The position numbers and the translations under genes were made by a program. Shown here piece by piece: positions 1-8,659 of a stretch of 64,000 nucleotides of DNA (position 1 is its first letter; every line of letters begins with the position of its first letter). Source of the stretch: Lysobacter sp. ISL-50 (GTDB lineage: Bacteria; Pseudomonadota; Gammaproteobacteria; Xanthomonadales; Xanthomonadaceae). The notes beneath the pieces are model-generated. The model made no database searches and was not told where the DNA came from. It worked only from the letters and a program-made list of their open reading frames with translations. The stretch spans positions 124,001 through 188,000 of the forward strand of contig NZ_JAGGRI010000004.1 in NCBI RefSeq assembly GCF_018612875.1, read 5' to 3'.

Positions 1-416
1 CCGGCGGCGGCGATGCGCGCATCGCGCAGGCGCTGGAGGCGCTGCGCCAACGCGAGGATTACCTGGACCGGTTGCCGGTGCGCGTGGACGAGCACGTGAT
101 CTTCCTCGCCGTGGACGACATCGTCTGGATCAAGGCCAGCGGCAACAGCGTGCAGATCCATCTGGCCGATCGCGTGCACGAGCTGCGCGACACCATGGCG
201 TCGCTGGCGCAGCGATTGAACCCGCGCCATTTCGCCCGCATCCACCGCTCGGCGATCGTCAACGTGCGCAGGGTCGAGACCATCCATCCCTGGTTCAACG
301 GCCATCACGTGGTCACGATGGACACCGGCCAGCAGTTGCGCATGAGCCGCTATCAGCATCAGACGTTCTTGCGGCTGGCGACGACGCGGCGCGATGGTGC
401 GGGCGAGCACGACTAA
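1..416 (+). CDS. LytTR-type response regulator, C-terminal part
   Basis: This is the 3' part of a gene that begins before the window; the first full codon is at base 3. The 137 visible residues carry a LytTR DNA-binding domain (about residues 25-130), with the typical stretches FLAVDDIVWIKASGN, FARIHRSAIVN and the late RMSRYQH. LytTR domains bind direct repeats near promoters and usually follow a receiver domain in LytR/AlgR-type two-component regulators. The receiver is presumably upstream, out of view. A TTG at base 72 is inside the domain and is unlikely to be the start. The partner kinase and the regulon cannot be seen. Confidence 0.88.
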   Translation, partial: GGGDARIAQALEALRQREDYLDRLPVRVDEHVIFLAVDDIVWIKASGNSVQIHLADRVHELRDTMASLAQRLNPRHFARIHRSAIVNVRRVETIHPWFNGHHVVTMDTGQQLRMSRYQHQTFLRLATTRRDGAGEHD

Positions 417-472
417 GCGCCGAGTCCGGTTCGATGGCAAGAGCCGGCGCCGTATCGCCCGGCCCGTCCGCA

Positions 473-1063
473 TCAATCGTCGAGAAGCTCGAACGCCAGC
501 GGCCGCGGCGGCGCGCCGCCGTTGCAGGTCGCGCCGGGACAGGCGGAGACCGCGATCGCCAGATCCATCTGCGCGCGGAACACGATCGAGCGGCCCGCGC
601 GCGCGACCGGCGCGGGGAAACTCAGCGCGCCGTCGGCGCCGACATCGACGTGCATGAACAGATTGAACGGCGTCGGCAGCGGCGCCGGCTCGATCCCGAG
701 TTCGCGCAGCGCCGCCGACAGGTTGTCGGTGCAGTTCGGATGCTCGCCGCTTGCGCCGTATTGGATGCGGTACATCTCCACGCTGCAGGCCGAGTACAGG
801 AAATCGTGGCGGCCGGCGTCGTCGTCGAGGATGGTCAGCATCGGCCGGCTGCGGTCGGACCACAGCACGTCGCCGCTGCTCAGGAAGAGCTTCCCGCCGT
901 AATCGAAGGTGCGGCCGTTGCTCAGGCGCTCGCTGCCGTCGGGCGCGAACGCCATCAGGTCGCCGGTCTGGCCGCCCTCGTTGTCGATGATGCGCAGGCG
1001 CTGGCCGCGTTTCAGGCGCAGGCCGATGCCGCTCGCGGCGGGAATCTGTCGTTGCTCGGGCAT
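473..1063 (-). CDS. DUF1989 / urea carboxylase-associated family protein
   Basis: A soluble protein of 196 aa covering the DUF1989 fold, with the family signatures PTPFNLFMHV and a C-terminal CPGATCNGG. DUF1989 proteins usually sit beside urea or guanidine carboxylases, and some characterised members act in carboxyguanidine deimination, normally as two adjacent subunits. Here there is one copy and no carboxylase nearby, so the substrate is unknown. I chose the ATG at 1063 over the one at 1075 because GGAGAA lies 6 nt upstream of it. It is the last gene of a minus-strand series after the fused pab gene, which ends about 105 bp upstream. Confidence 0.85.
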   Translation of the reverse strand: MPEQRQIPAASGIGLRLKRGQRLRIIDNEGGQTGDLMAFAPDGSERLSNGRTFDYGGKLFLSSGDVLWSDRSRPMLTILDDDAGRHDFLYSACSVEMYRIQYGASGEHPNCTDNLSAALRELGIEPAPLPTPFNLFMHVDVGADGALSFPAPVARAGRSIVFRAQMDLAIAVSACPGATCNGGAPPRPLAFELLDD

Positions 1064-1169
1064 GAGGTTCTCCATGCGATCGCCGCGCGTGCAAGCGATG
1101 GCGGCGCGGCGAGTCTACTGCGCTTTTGTCATGCCGGTTGGCGCTGTCGCCCGCGGCCGGCGCGGCCGA

Positions 1170-3284
1170 TCAGCCGTCGGACGCAGACGCCGCCGCGTGC
1201 ACATGCAGGCGATCGCCACGGACCTGATAGGCGAAGCCTTCGTTCGCGGCCAGATGGCGCCACAGCGGCCGCAGCACCGCTTCGGCCTTGAGCAGCACTT
1301 CCTGGAATTCGTCCTGCGCGTCCGACAGCCAGGTGATCGCGCCGCCGGCGCCGAAGGCGACCGTGTCGCCGTCGTAGGACAAGGTACGGATGCCGATGTT
1401 GAGGTCGGCGACGCGGTTGTAGCCCAGGTAGCCGATCGATCCGCAGTACACGCCGCGCGCGCTGCGTTCCAGGCGATCGATGATCTGCATGGTGCGCTGC
1501 TTGGGCGCGCCGCTGATCGAGCCACCGGGGAAGGTCGCGCGCAGCAGGTCGATCAGGCTGCGGTCGGGCCGCAGTTGCGCCTCGACCGTGCTGACCAGCT
1601 GGTGCACGGTGCGATAGCTCTCGATCTCGCGCAGCTTGGGCACCTCGACGGTCGCGGGCACGGCGACGCGGTTGAGGTCGTTGCGCATCAGATCGACGAT
1701 CATCAGGTTCTCGGCGCGATCCTTGTCCGAGTGGGCCAGGCGCTGCGCGTATTGCGCGTCGCGCTGCGGGTCCTTGGAGCGGCGGATCGTGCCCTTGATC
1801 GGCTTGGTCTGGATGCGGCCGTCGCGGTTCACGCGCAGGAAGCGTTCCGGCGAGGTGCTCAGCACGTGGCTGTCGCCGCAACGCAGATAGGCGCCGAACG
1901 GCGCCGCGTTGCCGCGCCGCATCTGCCGGTACAGGGCCAGCGGATCGAGCGCGGCGCGGAAACGGAAATGATTGGTCAGGCAGACCTGATAGGACTCGCC
2001 ATCGACGATGGCGCGGCGGCAGGCGTCGATCGCGGCCAGATAGTCCGCGCGGCCCAGATCCATTTCGACGTCCAGGCTGCGCAGCGCCGCGTCGGCGCCG
2101 GCGGACGGCGCCGACGCGGGATGCATCGACTCGATCCGCGCGCAGGTCGCGTCGAGCCATTGCCGTGCCGCGTCGTCCTGTCCGTCCTCGACGATCGCGA
2201 CCGCCCAGGCGCGGCGTTCGGCGTGATCGAAAGCGACGAAGCGCCGCACCCGCATCCACACCGCGTCGGGCAGGGTCGTCCCGGCGCCGCGCTCGCCGTC
2301 GAACAGCGCTTTCATTTCGTAGCCAAAATAACCGACGAACCCGCCCCTGAAATCGAACGGCAGCGCCTCGCCCCCGATAACCCGATCCGCCTCCAACTCG
2401 CCTTCGAGCAAGGCCAGCAACGCCTGCCCCGCCGACATCGCCTCATCGTCGTCGGCGATGCGATAGCGATGCAGATCCGCGTCCTCGACCGCGCCCATGA
2501 ACGAACAGGCGGCGGCGTCCTCGGCGATCTGGCTGTCGAGCCAGAAGCTGTTGCGCGCCTGCGCGTAGACGCCGCTGAACACCGCTTCGGGATCGATCGC
2601 GCCGGCCAGCGGCCGCTGCAGCACGCGCAGGCGCGGCGGCGGCGGTGCGAGCGGCGCGGGCGCAGGTTCCGGCGCGCTCATGCTGACGAAGGCGCGGCCG
2701 TGATGGCGCCGGGCCAGATCGCGGAAGTTCGCGATCAGATCGATGCCGTGTTCGGTCAGGATCGACTCGGGGTGGAACTGCATTCCCCATTGCGGCCGCT
2801 GGCGATGGCGCAGCGCCATGATCAGGCCGTCGTCGCTGTGCGCGGTGGCGAGCAACGGCGCCGGCAAGGGCGCGGCGGCGATCAGCGAGTGATAGCGCAC
2901 CGCCTGCAACGGCGACGGCAGGCCGGCGAACAGGTCGCTGCCGTCGTGCATGACCGCGGCGCTGCGGCCGTGCACCGGCTCGGGCGCGTGCGCGATGCGG
3001 CCGCCGTAGGCGTGGGCGATGCCCTGGAACCCCAGGCACACGCCCAGCAAGGGCAGCGCCGAGCGTTCGATGGCCTGGCGCGAGACGTGGAAATCCGCGT
3101 CGCGGGTGACGCTGCCCGGGCCGGGCGAGATCACGATGCAGTCGTAGCGCGCGTCGGCTTGCAGCTCGTCCCAGCGGTAGTCGTCGTTGCGCACCACGCG
3201 CGGCGCATCGCCGAACGCCCGGCCGATCTGGTCGGCGAGGTTCCAGGTGAAGGAGTCGTGGTTGTCGATCAACAGGCAGCGCAT
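1170..3284 (-). CDS. pabB: Fused aminodeoxychorismate synthase (PabA-PabB)
   Basis: A 704-aa protein that makes 4-amino-4-deoxychorismate from chorismate and glutamine, the first step to p-aminobenzoate and folate. Residues 1-190 are a class I glutamine amidotransferase: Cys83 in LGVCLGFQG, His171 and Glu173 in QFHPES. After a Pro/Ala linker (about 203-220), residues 221-700 form the chorismate-binding component I. It carries PIKGT at 495-499; a lysine there is the mark of aminodeoxychorismate synthase, where anthranilate synthases have alanine. It also has VDLMRNDLNRV and SISGAPK. The ATG at 3284 has AGGTGG just upstream; an earlier in-frame start at 3305 is less likely. It lies 40 bp after the phosphopantetheinyl transferase gene on the same strand. 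PabAB fusions are often tied to secondary metabolism, but fold and sequence alone do not separate that from a folate role. Confidence 0.93.
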   Translation of the reverse strand: MRCLLIDNHDSFTWNLADQIGRAFGDAPRVVRNDDYRWDELQADARYDCIVISPGPGSVTRDADFHVSRQAIERSALPLLGVCLGFQGIAHAYGGRIAHAPEPVHGRSAAVMHDGSDLFAGLPSPLQAVRYHSLIAAAPLPAPLLATAHSDDGLIMALRHRQRPQWGMQFHPESILTEHGIDLIANFRDLARRHHGRAFVSMSAPEPAPAPLAPPPPRLRVLQRPLAGAIDPEAVFSGVYAQARNSFWLDSQIAEDAAACSFMGAVEDADLHRYRIADDDEAMSAGQALLALLEGELEADRVIGGEALPFDFRGGFVGYFGYEMKALFDGERGAGTTLPDAVWMRVRRFVAFDHAERRAWAVAIVEDGQDDAARQWLDATCARIESMHPASAPSAGADAALRSLDVEMDLGRADYLAAIDACRRAIVDGESYQVCLTNHFRFRAALDPLALYRQMRRGNAAPFGAYLRCGDSHVLSTSPERFLRVNRDGRIQTKPIKGTIRRSKDPQRDAQYAQRLAHSDKDRAENLMIVDLMRNDLNRVAVPATVEVPKLREIESYRTVHQLVSTVEAQLRPDRSLIDLLRATFPGGSISGAPKQRTMQIIDRLERSARGVYCGSIGYLGYNRVADLNIGIRTLSYDGDTVAFGAGGAITWLSDAQDEFQEVLLKAEAVLRPLWRHLAANEGFAYQVRGDRLHVHAAASASDG

Positions 3285-3324
3285 GATCCACCTATTGTCG
3301 TACAAACCTCCGCCCGCGCGGCGC

Positions 3325-4059
3325 TCAGGCCGGCGGCCGCAGCACGCAGGCGATGCTGCGCACGCCGTTGTCGTCTTCGCGGCGGTAATCGACGGCGAAG
3401 CCCTGGCCGGCGCGCACGCCCGGCGCCAGGGTCTGCGCCGCGGCGAACGCCAGGCGCTGCGGATCGACCCGGGTCAGGCGCATGGCCTCGAAGCCGAAGA
3501 AGCTGCGGACCTGGGCGAACAGCGCCTTGTACAGGCTTTCCTTGGCCGAGAACACCGCCGCCAGGCCGAACGGAAAATCGTCGAAGCCGGCGCGGATCAG
3601 CGCCTCTTCGCCGGCATCGACGACCACGCCGCGGATCTCCGCGGCCAGTTCCGGGCCGATGCCGCGTTCGATGTCGATGCCCAGGCCGATCACGTCCGCA
3701 TCCAGCGTGGCGACGCAGACGGCGCGGTCGCCGGCATGCGAGATCGAGGCCATCGCGCCGGCCGGCCACAACGGCTCGCGCGCCGCGCCGATCGCGATCT
3801 GCGTCGGCGCCATGCCCAACCGCTGCAGCACGCGCTGCGCGCAGACCCGGCCGGCGAGGTATTCGCCGCGGCGTTTGTTCACCGCGCGCGCCAGCTGCGG
3901 CGGAAAGTCCACGCCGTGGCGGGGGTACAGTTCGTCGCGATATGCGCCCAGGTCGAAACGGCAGGCGTGGCCGGCCAGCGCCTTGCCATGGTTGTGCGCG
4001 TCGAAGTCGCCGGCGTGGCTGAGAAAGCCGTCGGCGGTTAAAAGATCGGCGTCGGCCAT
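3325..4059 (-). CDS. 4'-phosphopantetheinyl transferase (Sfp/EntD type)
   Basis: A 244-aa enzyme that moves the phosphopantetheine arm of CoA onto a serine of carrier proteins. The family motifs are in order: ASISHAGDRAVC (104-115), GLGIDIERG with metal ligands Asp129 and Glu131, and FSAKESLYKAL (170-180) with the catalytic Glu/Lys. The EntD-like N-terminal region includes RRGEYLAGR. Such enzymes usually activate NRPS, PKS or aryl-polyene carrier proteins rather than the housekeeping ACP alone. The start is the ATG at 4059, preceded by AAGGAA. It lies 40 bp before pabAB on the same strand, so the two are probably cotranscribed. No carrier protein is encoded in the window. Confidence 0.92.
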   Translation of the reverse strand: MADADLLTADGFLSHAGDFDAHNHGKALAGHACRFDLGAYRDELYPRHGVDFPPQLARAVNKRRGEYLAGRVCAQRVLQRLGMAPTQIAIGAAREPLWPAGAMASISHAGDRAVCVATLDADVIGLGIDIERGIGPELAAEIRGVVVDAGEEALIRAGFDDFPFGLAAVFSAKESLYKALFAQVRSFFGFEAMRLTRVDPQRLAFAAAQTLAPGVRAGQGFAVDYRREDDNGVRSIACVLRPPA

Positions 4060-4203
4060 GACCGGTTCCTTCGGTAACGATGCGTCGTCGGCGCGCGGCG
4101 CCGCTTGGCGCGCAGGATCGCACAGGCGCTCGCGGGATACATCCGCGATGGTGCGCAAGTGCGAACGCGTTGCAGGTATGCGCGCGGTCGCCGCGCGAAC
4201 GCG

Positions 4204-4226
4204 AACGGCCCGTTCAACGGGCCGTT
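4204..4226 (-). terminator. Hairpin downstream of the yjf-like cluster
   Basis: Two perfect 11-nt arms, AACGGCCCGTT and AACGGGCCGTT, are separated by one base and lie 43 bp past the stop of the last gene of the cluster. No U-tract follows on the minus strand, so a terminator role is inferred from position only. Confidence 0.4.
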
Positions 4227-4268
4227 GGTTTGCGACTCATGCCGATCCGCCGCGTTCGAGCGACGCGA

Positions 4269-5456
4269 TCAGTCCTCGACGATCGCGTGCGGCACGAAGC
4301 GCGAGGTGTCCTGGGTGATCAGGCCCGCGTCTTCGCGGATGCCCATGCCGGCGGCGTTGTCGGCGACGACCCAGCTGCCGATCAGCGGATAGTTGGCGGC
4401 GCCGTCGGCGCCGTCGAATCGCGGCAACGGATGCAGGGCCTGACGAATGGTCGGGCCGCCGGCGTAGGGGCCGTCGCTGCTCAGGCGCTGTCCATTGGCA
4501 TCGACCAGCTCGATGTTGGCGCCTTCGCGCGAGAACAGCGGCTTGCGCACCCAGCCCGCGCTCAGCTCGGCCGGCGTTTCATCGTCGAAATACGCTTCGA
4601 GCAGATTGCGATGGCCGCGATGGCGTTCCCACAGCAACGGCAGCACGCCCTTGTTGCTCAGGATCGCCTTCCATGCCGGCTCGATCAATTGCACCTGCGA
4701 GGCGGCGAGCTTGGCGCCGTATTCCTCCACGAACATCCATTCCAGCGGATACAGCTTGAACAGCGTGCGGATCACCCGGTCTTCGCCGTCGGTGAACCAG
4801 CCTTCGGCGCTGATGCCGATGCCCTCGATGCTCAGCTCCAGCGTGTTGACGCCGGCCTGTTCGGCGCAGTCGCGCAGATAGCGCACCGTGCCCCGGTCCT
4901 CGGCCGAGTCCTCGACCGCGGCGAAATGCACCGGCGTGACGATGCGCTTGTCCAGCGCCAGGGCGCCGAAGGTTTCGATCAGCAGTTCCTGGATGCGGTT
5001 GTACTGGTCGCTGCCCTGCGCCAACACGCCGCGCTGGATGTTCTGCTCCAGCCACAGCCACTGGAAATACGCCGCTTCGTACAGCGAAGTCGGGGTGTCG
5101 TAGTTCAGTTCGTACAGCTTGGCCGGGCCAGCGCCGTCGTAGGCCAGATCCATGCGCCCGTACAGATGCGGCTCGCCGCGGCGCCAGGAATCGGCGATCC
5201 AGTCCCAGTGCGTGGCGGGAATCGCCAGCCGGGTCAGCAGTTCTTCCGAACCGACGACTTCATCGACCAGCGCCATCGACATGTCGTGCAGCTCCTGGGT
5301 CGGCTGCTCGATGTCGTCTTCGATCTGGCGCAGGCCGAAGGCGTAGTAGGCGCGCTCGTCCCAGTACGGCGCGCCGTCGATGGTGTGGAAATGGAAACCC
5401 AGCGACTGGGCTTGTTCGCGCCAGTCGGGGCGTTCGTTCGCGGCGATGCGTTTCAT
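4269..5456 (-). CDS. yjfC: Glutathionylspermidine synthase-like ATP-grasp amidoligase
   Basis: A 395-aa protein matching, over its full length, the YgiC/YjfC family (about 386 aa in E. coli), which is related to the synthetase half of glutathionylspermidine synthase. Visible family features are the GRMDLAYDG and KLYELNYDTPTSLYEA stretches, PLEWMFVEEYG, and a C-terminal GPTIRQALHPLPRFDG with GSWVVADNAAGMGIRED. These proteins have an ATP-grasp-like fold and are expected to join an amine to a carboxylate; the true substrates of this branch are unknown. It is the last gene of the cluster and follows the DUF1190 gene, its usual partner, by 70 bp. Confidence 0.9.
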   Translation of the reverse strand: MKRIAANERPDWREQAQSLGFHFHTIDGAPYWDERAYYAFGLRQIEDDIEQPTQELHDMSMALVDEVVGSEELLTRLAIPATHWDWIADSWRRGEPHLYGRMDLAYDGAGPAKLYELNYDTPTSLYEAAYFQWLWLEQNIQRGVLAQGSDQYNRIQELLIETFGALALDKRIVTPVHFAAVEDSAEDRGTVRYLRDCAEQAGVNTLELSIEGIGISAEGWFTDGEDRVIRTLFKLYPLEWMFVEEYGAKLAASQVQLIEPAWKAILSNKGVLPLLWERHRGHRNLLEAYFDDETPAELSAGWVRKPLFSREGANIELVDANGQRLSSDGPYAGGPTIRQALHPLPRFDGADGAANYPLIGSWVVADNAAGMGIREDAGLITQDTSRFVPHAIVED

Positions 5457-5526
5457 GCGATTCCGATGATGAGGGCCGCGGCGATCGCGGCCCGCGAGAG
5501 AACGAAGCGAGGCCCGGCGGGTACGA

Positions 5527-6165
5527 TCAACCGCCCCAGCCGCCGCCGCGACCCGAGCCGCTGCTGCTGTTGCTGCCGCCGAAACCGCCGCGCGCCGCGG
5601 CGCTGGAGCCGAAGCCCGAACGCGAAACGGTCACCGCGCGCGCCGGCAGCGCGGTGTTGCCGGCGGATTTGCCGTAGACCGTGCCGCTGGAGGTGCTGAC
5701 CTGCTTTCCGTCCGGGCGCAGATAGCCGCCGCTGCGGTAATCGCGGTACAGCGGCGAAACCCCGCCGATGGGGTAGTAGCTGCGGCCGCCGCTCATCGCC
5801 TGAGACAGCGCGTAGCCGACCAGGAAGCCGGTCATCGGCGGCATGAAGCTGTGCTGGCTGCCGTTGGCGTACTGCGCCGGCACCGGTTGGCAGGCGCCGA
5901 ACTGCTGATTGCACTCCTGTTCGCTTTCGAAGCGCGGCGCGATCTTTTCGTGCTCGACCAGGGCCTGGGAATAGGCTTTCTCGCACTCTTCGCGCGAGAT
6001 ATCGGTCTGCACCGCGCATTCTTCGCGCGAGGTCAGGATCTTGCCGCTGGGATCGTCGTCGCAGCCGCTCAGCACGGCCGGGACCGCCACCGCCATCAGC
6101 ACCAGCTTGAGATTGCGCGAGCGCTTGCCGCGCGCGCCGTCCTGGGTTTTGGGAGTCGTGGTCAT
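5527..6165 (-). CDS. yjfM: DUF1190 lipoprotein (YgiB/YjfM family)
   Basis: A 212-aa protein. Its N-terminus has basic residues, a hydrophobic run and the lipobox VLSGC, so it is probably lipid-anchored. The DUF1190 core (about 40-130) has paired-Cys repeats, SREECAVQTDISREEC, and a QQFGACQPV segment. The C-terminal 60 residues are low complexity, rich in Gly and Ser and ending GRGGGWGG. DUF1190 proteins almost always accompany the YgiC/YjfC amidoligase, as here, and could be its substrate or envelope partner; that is inference. The ATG at 6165 is taken as start. A GTG at 6177 overlaps the stop of the upstream DUF350 gene and could also be used by translational coupling. Confidence 0.87.
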   Translation of the reverse strand: MTTTPKTQDGARGKRSRNLKLVLMAVAVPAVLSGCDDDPSGKILTSREECAVQTDISREECEKAYSQALVEHEKIAPRFESEQECNQQFGACQPVPAQYANGSQHSFMPPMTGFLVGYALSQAMSGGRSYYPIGGVSPLYRDYRSGGYLRPDGKQVSTSSGTVYGKSAGNTALPARAVTVSRSGFGSSAAARGGFGGSNSSSGSGRGGGWGG

Positions 6166-6173
6166 GGCATCGC

Positions 6174-6581
6174 TCACGGCGTCATGGCGGCGGCGTTGAT
6201 CAGGCCGACGCTGATCGACACGCCGGCCGAGAAGATGCCGGCGGCGGTCTGGTTGTTGGTGATCTGCTGCGACAGCTTCGGCGCAACCAGGCGCGCGAGC
6301 AGGAACGCGAACAGCTGCACGACCACCGACACCGCGCCCCAGATCGCCGCGTCGAACAGGCTGACCGAGTTGGAGATCGCCGAGTGCAGCGGCAGCGCCA
6401 GGCCGATCAGGGTGCCGGAGAACGCGGTGGCCGCGGCGGTGTTGCCTTCGCGGATCAGGCTCAGCTCGCGATGCGGGGTGATCAGCAGCACCGCCACGGC
6501 GGCGAGCACCAGCACGCCGATGCCGGTGCCGGCGTAGGCGAGGAAGTTGAGGAAGCTGTGGGCGTTGATCGGGGCGTCCAT
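6174..6581 (-). CDS. yjfL: DUF350 membrane protein (YjfL family)
   Basis: A 135-aa inner-membrane protein with about four hydrophobic helices: LAYAGTGIGVLVLAAVAVLL near 10-33, then about 50-70, 75-97 and 112-132. The polar segment HRELSLIREGN and the motif LIGLALPLHSAI are typical of DUF350. Its function is unknown, though it is conserved beside PspA-like and amidoligase genes. It lies 44 bp after the DUF2491 gene and ends just before or within the start of the DUF1190 gene. Start at the ATG at 6581, after AAGGACC. Confidence 0.88.
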   Translation of the reverse strand: MDAPINAHSFLNFLAYAGTGIGVLVLAAVAVLLITPHRELSLIREGNTAAATAFSGTLIGLALPLHSAISNSVSLFDAAIWGAVSVVVQLFAFLLARLVAPKLSQQITNNQTAAGIFSAGVSISVGLINAAAMTP

Positions 6582-6625
6582 GGAAGGTCCTTGCGTGGTG
6601 ATGCGGTGGCGGCGCGGCGGTGCGC

Positions 6626-7291
6626 TCAGGTGACGTCGAGGTCGGCCGTGTTCAGGTCCAGGCCGATGGCATAGGTGATCGCGAATTCGCTCGGGCCGTA
6701 GTCTTCCGCGGTGATCAGCAGGAATTCCTCGCGATCGAGTTCGGGCACTTCGCGCCGGTAGAGCATGGCGTAATGGGTCAGATCGTCGTCGCGGCGCGGC
6801 GGATCGTGGCGGTACAGCACTTCGTCGTAGACCACCGGCGGCACCTTGGCCGCGGCGCTCTGGTCGCCGAATTCGCGGTACCAGGCGCGGCCGGCGTATT
6901 CGATCGAATCCGCTCCCAGGTGCGGGTGTTCGTGGATGAAACGCTTGAATTCGGCCTGATTGGCCGGATTCACGGTCTGCTGGAAAACGAAGGCCTTGAT
7001 GCCCTCGACCTGGCCGCTGGCGGTGCTGACCTGCAGGTAAGCGTCGTCGTCCAAATAAAAACGATGCAGGGCGTGGCCGCCGCGCAGATCGATGTAGCCG
7101 TAGCAGGGAATGCCCTGATGGCCTTCGGGCAGGCGCATCGTCCAGGCCTGCGGGTGGGCGCGGAACATCATCGTGTCGAAGGCCACGCGGCCGTTGATGC
7201 GCAAGCCCAGCGGCAGTTCGTGGGCGAACGGCATCTGCGTTTTCTCGGGCGGTTTTTCGCCGCCGCCGAATAGTCCCTTCAACCAACTCAT
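6626..7291 (-). CDS. yjfK: DUF2491 protein (YjfK family)
   Basis: A 221-aa, apparently soluble protein. Family hallmarks are an N-terminal WLKGLFGGG, LPLGLRINGRV, the Trp/Tyr-rich WYREFGDQ, and a C-terminal EEFLLITAEDYGPSEFAITY. DUF2491 has no established biochemical role. In E. coli the gene follows the PspA-like yjfJ directly; here the K+ channel gene intervenes. Start is the ATG at 7291, 34 bp after the channel gene stop. Confidence 0.88.
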   Translation of the reverse strand: MSWLKGLFGGGEKPPEKTQMPFAHELPLGLRINGRVAFDTMMFRAHPQAWTMRLPEGHQGIPCYGYIDLRGGHALHRFYLDDDAYLQVSTASGQVEGIKAFVFQQTVNPANQAEFKRFIHEHPHLGADSIEYAGRAWYREFGDQSAAAKVPPVVYDEVLYRHDPPRRDDDLTHYAMLYRREVPELDREEFLLITAEDYGPSEFAITYAIGLDLNTADLDVT

Positions 7292-7325
7292 CGTGTCGTG
7301 CCTCGCTGCGCGCGCCGGGCCCGGA

Positions 7326-8375
7326 TCACCGCGCCGCGAGCGAAGCCCACGGCACGCGCGCGCTGTCGATGCGCGCGTCGGCAAGGTAATACAACAACGT
7401 GCCCGGCGCGATCTCGACATGATCGGGCGGATTGAGTACCGGCGCGGCGTTGCGGCCGTCGCGATAGCCGATCCACAACGCCGACTGGGCGCGGAACGCG
7501 CCGGCCAGCCTGGCCGCCAGCACCGGCGCGGCGGCGGCCGGAACCTGCAGGCTGAACTGGGTCGGGCCGCCGGCGCCGAGCCATTCGCCGGCCACCAGCG
7601 AACTGCCGGCGTCCTGCGCGGCGCGTGCGATCACGTCCACGTGCAGCGGCCGCGTGCATTCCACGTGCGGGTAGTGGCTGCGCACCAGTTGCGCGACCGC
7701 GGCGGATTCGAAATGCGCGACCACGTGCGCTTCGTGCGGATGCGCCATTACCGCGAACACCGCGGCGAGCGAGCGGTCGTCGTGGTCGGTGTGCACGATC
7801 ACCCGCGCGGCGCGGCTCAGCGCGGCGCGTTGGTACTCGTTGCAGTCGGCGTAGGAGGCCGCGGCGACGAAGCGGATCTGGTCGGGCAGCGGATTCTCGG
7901 CCAAGCCTTCGGCGACCAGCACGATGCCTTCGTCGTCGGTGTGGGTGTCGGCCAGCAGCAGCTGCACCAGGCGTTCGGACTCGCGGCCGTGCCAGCCGAT
8001 CAGCACGGTGTGGCCGTGCATGTCTTCGTAGCTCATCTTGCCCACCTGATGGCGCTTCCAGAAATTGAGCAGGCTCGCGCTGGTCTTGGCCAGCACCGAG
8101 GCGAACAGCGCGATCGCGCCGGGCATCACGAACAAGGCCGCGGCCCAGCGTCCGGCCGCGCTGCCCGGCGAGAGATCGCCATAGCCGATGGTGCTGGCCG
8201 TGGTCACGTAGTAGTAGACGAACGAATCCCAGCCGAGCAGTTTTTCTTCCCCGGCCCAGGCCATCAGCAGCCAGGTCCCGGCCATGTGCAGCGCCAGCGC
8301 GGCGGCGACCGCGCCCCAGCTGACCCGGCGCAGATGGCCGCGCAGGGTGCGGAAGAGTTTGCCGATTACGATCAT
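7326..8375 (-). CDS. Two-TM potassium channel with RCK domain
   Basis: A 349-aa protein with TM1 at about 20-41, the pore filter TTASTIGYGDLSPG (TIGYGD at 62-67), TM2 at about 76-98, then a cytoplasmic TrkA-N/RCK-like domain from about 118 (GHTVLIGWHGRESERLV) and a C-terminal region resembling TrkA-C. The filter and layout indicate a K+-selective, ligand-gated channel of the MthK/Kch type. The GWHG loop replaces the classical GxGxxG, so nucleotide binding may be altered. Its position inside a yjfIJKLMC-like cluster suggests coupling of ion flux to the PspA-linked membrane function; this is inference. Confidence 0.87.
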   Translation of the reverse strand: MIVIGKLFRTLRGHLRRVSWGAVAAALALHMAGTWLLMAWAGEEKLLGWDSFVYYYVTTASTIGYGDLSPGSAAGRWAAALFVMPGAIALFASVLAKTSASLLNFWKRHQVGKMSYEDMHGHTVLIGWHGRESERLVQLLLADTHTDDEGIVLVAEGLAENPLPDQIRFVAAASYADCNEYQRAALSRAARVIVHTDHDDRSLAAVFAVMAHPHEAHVVAHFESAAVAQLVRSHYPHVECTRPLHVDVIARAAQDAGSSLVAGEWLGAGGPTQFSLQVPAAAAPVLAARLAGAFRAQSALWIGYRDGRNAAPVLNPPDHVEIAPGTLLYYLADARIDSARVPWASLAAR

Positions 8376-8453
8376 TTCGGTGAGTGGGCCTGGTTACGTC
8401 CGTGTGTGCGGCGGGGTGGCGCGGGTGCTCGAACCCATCGCAACTTTCCATCC

Positions 8454-8536
8454 GTCATCCCCGCGAAGGCGGGGATCCAGAGACTTCAGAGTCATGTCGC
8501 GGTAAAGCCCTGGATCCCCGCCTTCGCGGGGATGAC
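8454..8536. repeat. Paired inverted REP-type element
   Basis: Two 27-nt arms, 8454-8480 and 8510-8536, are perfect reverse complements. Each contains its own small palindrome, CCCCGCGAAGGCGGGG. The element fills much of the gap between the PspA-like and K+ channel genes. It could form a large hairpin in the transcript and reduce downstream expression within the cluster. Confidence 0.85.
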
Positions 8537-8659
8537 GAGCAAAAACCCATACGACGAGCAGATACAGCAACACGCGCGGAGCGAGAAAGTCGGCACGGCA
8601 GCGACGACGCAATGGGCCGATGACGGCGAGCGACCGCCTTCACCGACCTTGAGCCGCCA

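Noticed and set aside
909-4022. 1037-aa open frame on the plus strand
   Set aside because: It is antisense to pabAB and the phosphopantetheinyl transferase, low in complexity and Arg-rich; a shadow frame typical of GC-rich DNA.
6174-7286. 370-aa frame that would fuse the DUF350 protein to upstream residues
   Set aside because: The upstream part is the wrong frame of the DUF2491 gene. DUF350 starts at 6581 with normal length.
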